Shown here: in pieces, positions 54,653 to 64,000 of the stretch
Layout: each line of letters opens with the position of its first letter
Numbering within the stretch: position 1 is the first letter of the stretch
Assembly (NCBI RefSeq): GCF_019039105.1
Contig: NZ_JAHPIV010000001.1
Coordinates: 62,001 to 126,000 of the forward strand
Length of the DNA: 64,000 nt
Direction: 5' to 3'
Origin: Desertibacillus haloalkaliphilus
Lineage (GTDB): Bacteria > Bacillota > Bacilli > Bacillales > KJ1-10-99
Notes under the pieces: model-generated
What the model was told of the DNA's origin: nothing
Seen by the model: only the letters and a program-made list of their open reading frames with translations
The model's database searches: none
Program-made: the position numbers and the translations under genes

Positions 54653-55237
54653 TTATTGCACCTCTGAAACAACAGCGTCAATTAATCCGTACTGTTTCGC
54701 TTCATCAGCGCTTAAAAAGTTGTCACGTTCTGTATCTGCTTGGATCTTATCAACCGGTTGCCCCGTATGTTTGGCATACAATTGATTGACCTTTTCTTTT
54801 GTCTTCAAAATCCAATCAGCATGAATTTTAATATCTGCAGCTTGACCCTTTACTCCACCTAAAGGTTGATGAATCATCACTTCGCTATTCGGCAAAGCAA
54901 ATCGCTTGTTCTTCGCACCTGCCATTAGTAAAAATGAGCCCATGCTCGCAGCCATACCTACACATATCGTGGAAACATCGGGTTTTATGTATTGCATTGT
55001 ATCATAGATTGCCATTCCGGCGGTAATCGAACCACCTGGCGAATTTATGTATAAGCTTATGTCTTTTTCTGGATCATCGGCAGCTAGAAACAATAACTGA
55101 GCGACTACACTATTTGCAATTTGATCATCAATTGGTGAGCCAATGAAGATAATGCGATCTTTCAGCAAGCGTGAGTAAATATCATAGGATCGTTCGCCAC
55201 GGTTGGTCTGCTCAACAACCATAGGTATTAAATTCAA
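54653..55237 (-). CDS. clpP: ATP-dependent Clp protease proteolytic subunit ClpP
   Basis: Serine peptidase core of ClpXP. The triad is S98 (GMAASMGSF), H123 ([10 protein letters not shown]) and D172 (ERDNF), counting from the start used here. The mature-type sequence [20 protein letters not shown] follows directly. I chose a TTG at 55235-55237, 7 bases from GAGGTG, since it gives the standard 194-residue ClpP; the ATG five codons upstream overlaps that binding site. In B. subtilis clpP is elsewhere, so this may be a second copy. Confidence 0.93.
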   Translation of the reverse strand: MNLIPMVVEQTNRGERSYDIYSRLLKDRIIFIGSPIDDQIANSVVAQLLFLAADDPEKDISLYINSPGGSITAGMAIYDTMQYIKPDVSTICVGMAASMGSFLLMAGAKNKRFALPNSEVMIHQPLGGVKGQAADIKIHADWILKTKEKVNQLYAKHTGQPVDKIQADTERDNFLSADEAKQYGLIDAVVSEVQ

Positions 55238-55326
55238 TAAAAGGCACCTCATTTCCTCTTTTTCGCATGATTGATTGCTTAATTTTTTTATTGCTTCCTT
55301 GTTAGCTTACCCGATTGTTTATGTGT

Positions 55327-55359
55327 ATAAAACAAGGCACGAAAAATTCGCGCCTTGTT
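55327..55359 (-). terminator. terminator of tig
   Basis: AACAAGGCGCGAA and TTCGTGCCTTGTT pair over 13 bases (one G-U), with TTTTA after it on the minus strand. clpP therefore needs read-through or a promoter in the 90 bp that follow; none is obvious. Confidence 0.8.
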
Positions 55360-55371
55360 CCTTACTTATTA

Positions 55372-56667
55372 TTATGCAATTGTTTTGCTATTATCAACAA
55401 GAAAATCTACTGCTTTTTGAATTTTCAAGTCACCTTTAAGAGCATCAGGTCCGCCTTGCATTTGTAAAAGTTGCTTAATCTCATCAACTGGACGTTGGTA
55501 CATTTCAGCCATTTTCTCAAATTCTTTTTCAACATCTTCTTCAGACACTTCGATGTTTTCTGCATCAGCAATGGCTTCAAGCGTTAGGTTGATGCGTACA
55601 CGTTTTTCAGCATCAGATTTGAACTGCTCACGCATACCCTCTTCATCAGTACCTGCAAATTGATAGTACATATCAATTGTCATACCTTGTGCTTGTAAAC
55701 GTTGACTAAATTCTTGTAGCATACGATCAACTTCTGTCGTGATCATTGCTTCAGGAATGTCAATTGTTGCATTTTCAGCAGCTGCTTCAACAACCGTGTC
55801 ACGTTTATGGTGATCTGCTTCATGTTCTTTATCTTTGACAAGCTTGTCCTTAAGCTCTTGCTTAAGCTCATCTAATGTTTCAACATTTTCATTAACATCT
55901 TTTGCAAACTCATCATCAAGTGCTGGAAGTTCTTTACGTTTTACTTCGTGAACTTTCACCTTGAATGTTGCTGGCTTTCCAGCTAGATCTTCTGAATGAT
56001 ACTCTTCTGGGAATGTTACTTCAACATCCTTTTCATCTCCAGCTTTTAAGCCAACAAGCTGCTCTTCAAAGCCTGGAATGAATTGACCTGAACCGATTTC
56101 TAGAGAATAGTTCTCAGCTTGTCCACCTTCAAATGCTTCGCCATCAACAAAGCCTTCAAAGTCCATAACAGCTGTGTCTCCATTTTCAATCGCTTGGTCT
56201 TCAACGACAACAAGTTCTGCTTGGTTTTCTTGAAGTTGTTTTAATTCGTTTTCAACATCTTCATCTGCCACCGTAACATCTTTTTCTTCAACTTCTAGCC
56301 CTTTATACTCACCAAGTTGTACTTCTGGCTTCACTGTTACGTTTGCTTTGAAAATAAGGTTGCTACCTTTTTCCATTTGATCGATATCGATGTCAGGACG
56401 ATCAACTGGCTCGATGCCTGCTTCATCAATTGCTTGTGCATATGCTTCCGGTAATAGAATGTCTAGTGCATCTTGATATAAAGATTCCACACCAAACTTT
56501 TGTTCAAATAATGAACGAGGAACTTTCCCTTTTCTAAATCCAGGAACATTCACTTGGTTTCTTACTTTTTTAAATGCTTGATCAAGTGCAGCATCTACTT
56601 TTTCTGCCTCAACATCAACGGTTAAGACACCTTGGTTTCCTTCTAACTTTTCCCATTTAGCAGTCAT
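55372..56667 (-). CDS. tig: trigger factor
   Basis: Ribosome-bound folding chaperone with prolyl isomerase activity. The ribosome-binding signature [19 protein letters not shown] is at about 41-59. The FKBP-type domain (about 160-245) shows [20 protein letters not shown] and [22 protein letters not shown] helical C-terminal domain follows. 431 residues. The gene order tig-clpP-clpX is that of E. coli. Confidence 0.97.
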   Translation of the reverse strand: MTAKWEKLEGNQGVLTVDVEAEKVDAALDQAFKKVRNQVNVPGFRKGKVPRSLFEQKFGVESLYQDALDILLPEAYAQAIDEAGIEPVDRPDIDIDQMEKGSNLIFKANVTVKPEVQLGEYKGLEVEEKDVTVADEDVENELKQLQENQAELVVVEDQAIENGDTAVMDFEGFVDGEAFEGGQAENYSLEIGSGQFIPGFEEQLVGLKAGDEKDVEVTFPEEYHSEDLAGKPATFKVKVHEVKRKELPALDDEFAKDVNENVETLDELKQELKDKLVKDKEHEADHHKRDTVVEAAAENATIDIPEAMITTEVDRMLQEFSQRLQAQGMTIDMYYQFAGTDEEGMREQFKSDAEKRVRINLTLEAIADAENIEVSEEDVEKEFEKMAEMYQRPVDEIKQLLQMQGGPDALKGDLKIQKAVDFLVDNSKTIA

Positions 56668-56745
56668 TTATTCTTTCCCTCCAACTTTCATAAGGTTGAC
56701 CCGTAACGAATAAACCTTTTAAATTCCATGATTTACAACCATTAC

Positions 56746-56773
56746 ATTATAACATATCACTTATTCAATTCAA
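56746..56773 (-). promoter_or_regulatory. promoter of tig
   Basis: On the minus strand TTGAAT (56768-56773), 16 bases, TATAAT (56746-56751) with a TGT just before it. Confidence 0.6.
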
Positions 56774-56787
56774 GAACAATTGCTGTA

Positions 56788-57840
56788 TTATAGCTTGAAT
56801 GCCCATTGAAAGACTTGCTTGTTTACCGTCGTTATTTCTTCTGTTTTTTCAAGTAATACTCGTATTGGCTGATCATACGTTTTCGCAATCTCCTCTTCAG
56901 TATAATCACTTCCAATACTTTCTAGTCCTGCCATATGTATAGCTGCTGCCCAGAGATCTTTATCCTCAGGGGTTGGTGTAAGCGGATACAATGCAATCAA
57001 ATAATGCCACCATAACTCTACCATCATCTCGTATAGACTTGGGTTCTCATGTTCAACTTCTTCTGATAATCGATTCAATACTCGTAATCCTAGTTCACTA
57101 TGTAGTACATCTTCAAGTTCATCGGCTTTAATCGAAATCGTTTGGTCAAATTTATGTACAGTAACGGTATCATCGATCCCCTCTTCTTTGATCATCTGCA
57201 AGACCATCGTTTTCAAGATCGGATCGTTCTCTTCTACTTTCAAAAATTCATAGAAAGCAGCTAAAACATGCTCATTTATGACATTACCTAACTGTTGAAT
57301 CGCATGCCATTGTAAATTAGGCTCATGACTGTTTAATTGCTCAAGAAGTACATCGATCGCATCGACGCTTAGCTCATCGGCTTCGCGATCAATTTCGATC
57401 GAGGGCTCAGCCTCCGCCTCAACCATCTGTCTACTAAAATGCAACAGTTGGTAAAATGATTCCGCTAGATGCGGCGGTAGCTTATCTTCAGCAATTATCG
57501 CTTCAAGCATCGTTACAACTTCATCATATTTTGACAGTTGAACTAGTAAAGAGACATGGACTTGAAGCACATCATAGTAATCACCAATATCCTCCTTTAG
57601 CATCGTTTCACTCGCTTCTTTTGCTTCATTTAAACGACCAAGTTCAATTAAGCTTAACACTTCACCAAACCTTCCTTGAGCATGATTTGGTTCAACTTCG
57701 AGTGATTGCCTGAAGTAGGATAGGGCTTGTGTATAATGCTTTTCTTTTAAGGAATCCATCCCTTTTTCAACCAACTTGTTGATGAGACCTGGAAACAGCA
57801 CTACATTTTCTTTCGTTCGTTTGCTTTGATCATCACCCAT
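56788..57840 (-). CDS. ysoA: TPR-repeat protein YsoA
   Basis: Tetratricopeptide protein of unknown function, found in B. subtilis at this place between leuD and tig. TPR units begin around residue 20 (MDSLKEKHYTQALSYFRQSLEVEPNHAQGRFGEVLSLIELGR, described here by its first and last residues M20-R61) and continue to about 130. The C-terminal half is acidic and helical, with HEAT-like repeats (HAIQQLGNVINEHVLAAFYE). 350 residues, no membrane segment. Binding site GGAG. Confidence 0.87.
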   Translation of the reverse strand: MGDDQSKRTKENVVLFPGLINKLVEKGMDSLKEKHYTQALSYFRQSLEVEPNHAQGRFGEVLSLIELGRLNEAKEASETMLKEDIGDYYDVLQVHVSLLVQLSKYDEVVTMLEAIIAEDKLPPHLAESFYQLLHFSRQMVEAEAEPSIEIDREADELSVDAIDVLLEQLNSHEPNLQWHAIQQLGNVINEHVLAAFYEFLKVEENDPILKTMVLQMIKEEGIDDTVTVHKFDQTISIKADELEDVLHSELGLRVLNRLSEEVEHENPSLYEMMVELWWHYLIALYPLTPTPEDKDLWAAAIHMAGLESIGSDYTEEEIAKTYDQPIRVLLEKTEEITTVNKQVFQWAFKL

Positions 57841-58002
57841 GCAATCGCTCCACTCTGACTAATTAGATTCTAAAGAAACATGGACTAACCATCTATGTAT
57901 CGTCGGCTTACCCATTAGTTTACCAGTTACAATCATGAAATACAATTCTCATTAATAACATTAAAAATCTCTTAACATGATCATTCTAAAAGTTCTTGGG
58001 TG

Positions 58003-58045
58003 TGTACGCAAAAAGAGGACGAAAAGAAATAAAAACTCTCACCTA
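58003..58045 (+). repeat. fragment of the family 1 intergenic repeat
   Basis: GTGTACGCAAAAAGAGGACG and the next bases match the left end of copy B (GTGCGTGTTCAAAAAGGAGG). The rest of the element is missing. Apart from the leuD terminator, nothing else is recognised in the 316-bp gap 57841-58156. Confidence 0.5.
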
Positions 58046-58063
58046 TTAATAGGAATCCATCAT

Positions 58064-58103
58064 AAAAACAAAGTCTTGGTAGTAAACTCAACTACCAAGA
58101 CTT
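58064..58103 (-). terminator. terminator of the ilv-leu operon
   Basis: AAGTCTTGGTAGT and ACTACCAAGACTT form a perfect 13-bp stem with a 7-base loop, followed by TTGTTTTT on the minus strand. Confidence 0.87.
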
Positions 58104-58156
58104 GTGCAATGAGCACCTAAAAAGTGAGTGTAGGGCCCCTTTAACCGATCGATTGC

Positions 58157-58753
58157 TTATGCATTCACTTTTTCTTCATATGCTGCGATTTGGTCTTCGT
58201 ATGTCAAAGTAACGCCAATTTCATCCCAACCGTTCAAAAGCATTTCTTTCCAATAACTATCAATCTCAAATGAAGCAGCAAAGCCATCTTCATCCGTAAT
58301 CGCTTGCTTCTCCAAATCAATCGTGCTTTCATAATCAGCACGCTCGGCTTTCTTCATTAACTCATAGACTTTCTCTTCTGCTAAACGGATCGGTAAGATG
58401 CCATTTTTTACACAGTTATTATAAAAGATATCAGCAAAGCTAGGAGCAATGATCACTTTGAAACCATAATCTTGCAAGGCCCATGGTGCATGCTCTCGTG
58501 AAGACCCACAACCGAAGTTATGATCGGCTACTAACACCGTTGCCCCTTGGTTATGACTTTGGTTTAATTCAAACTCAGGATTGTCTGATCCATCCGCATT
58601 AAAGCGCCAATCAAAAAACAAATATTGTCCAAAGCCAGTTCGCTCAACACGCTTTAAAAATTGTTTTGGGATGATTTGATCAGTGTCTACATTCACACGA
58701 TTTAACGCTGCTACTTTTCCTTTATGAACGACAATTGGTTCCATTCCTTCCAC
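58157..58753 (-). CDS. leuD: 3-isopropylmalate dehydratase small subunit
   Basis: Swivel domain that completes the LeuC active site in the isomerisation of 2- to 3-isopropylmalate. Landmarks are NVDTDQIIPKQFLKRV (21-36), NFGCGSSREHAPWAL (79-93) and PSFADIFYNNCVKNGILP. 198 residues; 30 bp after leuC. Confidence 0.96.
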   Translation of the reverse strand: MEGMEPIVVHKGKVAALNRVNVDTDQIIPKQFLKRVERTGFGQYLFFDWRFNADGSDNPEFELNQSHNQGATVLVADHNFGCGSSREHAPWALQDYGFKVIIAPSFADIFYNNCVKNGILPIRLAEEKVYELMKKAERADYESTIDLEKQAITDEDGFAASFEIDSYWKEMLLNGWDEIGVTLTYEDQIAAYEEKVNA

Positions 58754-58783
58754 CTTCTTCTCTAGTATTCATAGATTCATTGA

Positions 58784-60196
58784 TTAAACTGGAGATTTAT
58801 CAAGTGTTCGTACATCAACGAATTTGCCAGTAACTGCAGCTGCAGCTGCCATTTCCGGGCTGACAAGATGTGTTCTTGCCCCTTTTCCTTGACGGCCTTC
58901 AAAGTTACGGTTCGAGGTTGATGCACAACGCTCGCCTTCAGGAACAAAATCAGGATTCATGCTTAAGCACATACTACAGCCAGATTCACGCCATTCAAAG
59001 CCAGCATCGATGAAGATTTTATCTAGTCCTTCTGCTTCTGCACGTAGCTTAACTTTTTGTGAGCCTGGGACAACCATCGCTCGGACATTTTCAGCGACTT
59101 TCTTCCCTTTTGCTACAGCTGCCGCTGCACGAAGGTCACTCATGCGTGAGTTTGTACATGATCCGATAAAGACATGATTGACTTCTACATCTGTCATTTT
59201 CGTTCCTGGCGTTAACCCCATGTACTCTAGTGATTGTTCAATCGCTTTTTTATCAGAAGAAGTTGTTGCATCATTTGGATTGGGAACTGTTTCATGAACG
59301 CCAATTCCTTGTGACGGATTTGTTCCCCATGTCACCATCGGTTGAATTTCTGATCCATCGATTTCTACACTGCGATCGTACACCGCACCTTCATCTGTTG
59401 CTAGTGCACGCCATTCTTCAACCTTCTTCTCAAACTCTTCTCCAGAAGGAACATTTTCTCGTCCTTGTAAATAGTCAAATGTCACTTGGTCTGGGCTAAT
59501 TAATCCTGCCTTCGCCCCTGCTTCGATTGACATGTTACAAATCGTCATTCGTTCTTCCATTGTCATGCCACGGATCGCTTCACCTGTAAACTCGATGACA
59601 GAACCTGTACCGAAGTCAACGCCGAACTTTGCAATAATGGCTAGAATCACATCTTTTGCCGTAATTCCTTCGCTAAGACGTCCCGTTACATTGACTTGAA
59701 GTGTTTTCGGCTTCGCTTGCCATAGAGATTGTGTCGCTAATACGTGCTCAACTTCACTTGTCCCAATTCCGAATGCAAGTGCGCCAAAAGCTCCATGAGT
59801 CGAAGTATGACTGTCTCCACAAACGATTGTTTTTCCTGGCTGTGTTAAACCAAGTTCTGGCCCAATGACATGAACAATACCATTATCTGGACTGTTCAGA
59901 TCAGCAATGTTAATACCGAATTCCTTACAGTTTTCAGATAAAGTTTCCATTTGTTTTTTTGCGATTTGATCAGTAATATTGTAGCGATCAACCGTAGGAA
60001 CATTGTGGTCCATCGTTGCAAATGTTAAATCAGGTCGTCGAACTTTACGATTATTTAAGCGTAATCCTTCAAACGCCTGTGGTGATGTCACCTCATGAAC
60101 CATATGAAGATCAATATATAGTAGATTAGGTTTGCCCTCTTCAGCTACAACCGTATGTTTATCCCAGATCTTTTCAATAATTGTTTTTGGACTCAT
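58784..60196 (-). CDS. leuC: 3-isopropylmalate dehydratase large subunit
   Basis: Aconitase-type [4Fe-4S] enzyme of leucine synthesis. Cluster cysteines lie in [13 protein letters not shown] and [12 protein letters not shown]. The substrate-side block [20 protein letters not shown] occurs near 130-149. 470 residues, same operon as leuB and leuD. Confidence 0.96.
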   Translation of the reverse strand: MSPKTIIEKIWDKHTVVAEEGKPNLLYIDLHMVHEVTSPQAFEGLRLNNRKVRRPDLTFATMDHNVPTVDRYNITDQIAKKQMETLSENCKEFGINIADLNSPDNGIVHVIGPELGLTQPGKTIVCGDSHTSTHGAFGALAFGIGTSEVEHVLATQSLWQAKPKTLQVNVTGRLSEGITAKDVILAIIAKFGVDFGTGSVIEFTGEAIRGMTMEERMTICNMSIEAGAKAGLISPDQVTFDYLQGRENVPSGEEFEKKVEEWRALATDEGAVYDRSVEIDGSEIQPMVTWGTNPSQGIGVHETVPNPNDATTSSDKKAIEQSLEYMGLTPGTKMTDVEVNHVFIGSCTNSRMSDLRAAAAVAKGKKVAENVRAMVVPGSQKVKLRAEAEGLDKIFIDAGFEWRESGCSMCLSMNPDFVPEGERCASTSNRNFEGRQGKGARTHLVSPEMAAAAAVTGKFVDVRTLDKSPV

Positions 60197-60256
60197 TCTC
60201 CTCTTCCCCTCACTTTATTCACTAATATCATTTGATGAAGGATAACTATGCTAGAG

Positions 60257-61351
60257 TTAGTTAGTAACTTTTGCTTGATTTGTCATTGCTGCAATAACCT
60301 TTTCTGTCATTTCTGTTGTTGATAGAGTCGTCTCACCTTCAGCAGCAATGTCCCCTGTACGATAACCTTGTTCAAGTACTGTAGACACCGCTTTGTCAAC
60401 GACTTCTGCTTCTTTGCTTAGTCCAAATGAGTATTTGAGCATCATCGCAACTGACGCAATCGTTGCTAGCGGATTAGCCTTCCCTTGTCCAGCGATATCT
60501 GGTGCTGAGCCGTGGACAGGTTCATAAAGTCCAGGTCCTGTGCTACCAATACTCGCTGAAGGAAGCATACCAAGTGATCCTGTTAACATCGACGCTTCAT
60601 CACTTAAAATATCTCCAAACATATTTTCCGTTACAAGAACATCAAACTGTTTTGGATCACGAATTAATTGCATGGCCGCATTATCGACGAGCATATGTTC
60701 AAGCTCGATATCTGGGTATTGCTTGCCGACTTCTTCAGCAACTTCACGCCAAACACGGCTTGATTCTAGAACATTCGCTTTGTCAACCGATGTTACTTTT
60801 TTACGACGAACACGAGCTAGTTCAAACGCTTGTTTAATGATACGTTCAATTTCACTACGTTTGTAGTAGAGCGTGTCAACAACAACTTGCTCGCCGTTTT
60901 CTTCTCGTCTTTCCTTTGGTTCACCAAAGTATAACCCGCTTGTAAGTTCACGTAAGATCATTAAATCTACGCCTTTAACGACTTCTTTACGAAGAGTTGA
61001 TGCTTCAATTAAGCTATCAAAAGCTGTGACTGGTCGTAAGTTAGCAAACAAATTCAGTTCTTTACGAATCCCCAAGAGACCTTTTTCTGGACGCATATCG
61101 CCAGGAAGTGTATCCCACTTAGGGCCACCAACAGCACCTAACAGAATGCCGTCACTTTCCTTACATACACGAACAGTTTCAGATGGGAGTGGCGAATTCT
61201 CCTCATCAATCGCCACCCCACCGATTTTTGCATACGAATATTCAAACTCATGACCAAACTGATCAGCAACTGTATCTAGTACATTAACAGCGGATTGGAC
61301 AACCTCAGGGCCGATCCCGTCTCCAGGTAATACTGTGATCTTTTTTTTCAT
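60257..61351 (-). CDS. leuB: 3-isopropylmalate dehydrogenase
   Basis: NAD-dependent oxidative decarboxylation of 3-isopropylmalate. The sequence has [33 protein letters not shown], and the metal-binding region [20 protein letters not shown] followed by [18 protein letters not shown] chose the ATG at 61349-61351 with AGGAAGG upstream (364 residues); an ATG six codons earlier gives an atypical start. Confidence 0.95.
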   Translation of the reverse strand: MKKKITVLPGDGIGPEVVQSAVNVLDTVADQFGHEFEYSYAKIGGVAIDEENSPLPSETVRVCKESDGILLGAVGGPKWDTLPGDMRPEKGLLGIRKELNLFANLRPVTAFDSLIEASTLRKEVVKGVDLMILRELTSGLYFGEPKERREENGEQVVVDTLYYKRSEIERIIKQAFELARVRRKKVTSVDKANVLESSRVWREVAEEVGKQYPDIELEHMLVDNAAMQLIRDPKQFDVLVTENMFGDILSDEASMLTGSLGMLPSASIGSTGPGLYEPVHGSAPDIAGQGKANPLATIASVAMMLKYSFGLSKEAEVVDKAVSTVLEQGYRTGDIAAEGETTLSTTEMTEKVIAAMTNQAKVTN

Positions 61352-61385
61352 TTGATCCTTCCTTCCCATAACTCACTTCACCGAA

Positions 61386-63960
<2,575 letters not shown>

Positions 63961-64000
63961 TTAAAAATAAAATGTAGTTTAATAGTTTTTATAATTAATT

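Overview
The window is chromosomal DNA of a low-GC, endospore-forming Firmicute of the family Bacillaceae. The backbone follows the Bacillus subtilis order around leu-tig-lon-hem-valS-folC-comC-mreB-min-spoIVF-rplU. Several traits point to an alkaliphilic Bacillus-type relative rather than B. subtilis: an RNase G/E gene before rplU, clpP between tig and clpX, a complete type IV pilus locus, and very acidic surface proteins. This placement is inference from gene content; no database search was possible.

Layout from left to right. Positions 1-3553 (minus strand) hold the start of rplU with its leader, an RNase G/E gene, and the sporulation pair spoIVFB/spoIVFA with a candidate sigma-E promoter. 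Positions 3554-10200 are a molybdenum cofactor and molybdate island between minD and spoIVFA: mobA, a MOSC protein, moaD, moaE, mobB, moeA, a 36-codon ORF, modB and modC. Positions 10226-17257 hold minD, minC, mreD, mreC, mreB, radC, maf and spoIIB, for cell shape, division-site selection and septal sporulation.

Positions 17493-30998 form a type IV pilus locus. On the minus strand are pilB, pilT, pilC, the major pilin, the prepilin peptidase, pilM, pilN and pilO. Diverging on the plus strand are two ordinary minor prepilins and two tandem pilin-like proteins that lack Glu5 and carry repetitive C-termini. A VanW-family protein and an acidic membrane protein lie between the two arms. The major pilin is a separate transcription unit: a good extended -10 promoter, a leader with the 11-base hallmark of the cyclic-di-GMP-I (GEMM) riboswitch, a strong terminator whose 5' arm overlaps the putative aptamer P1 stem, and a second terminator behind the gene.

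Positions 31063-41264 hold a CapA-family protein, folC, valS with a T-box leader, a 60-residue membrane protein, and the spore-coat operon spoVID-orf307-ysxE with a candidate sigma-E promoter. Positions 41265-47543 hold the hemAXCDBL operon for haem synthesis from glutamyl-tRNA. Positions 47785-57840 hold a small membrane protein, engB, lonA, lonB, clpX, clpP, tig and a TPR protein (ysoA). Positions 58157-63942 hold the ilvC-leuABCD branched-chain amino acid genes.

Small non-coding repeats recur in intergenic spaces. One group of about 125-155 bp has ends resembling TGTTCAAAAAG in inverted orientation (two related families plus fragments). There are also hairpin-type elements near 4.5-4.7, 16.1 and 33.7 kb. 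I saw no rRNA, tRNA, CRISPR array, prophage or transposase gene.
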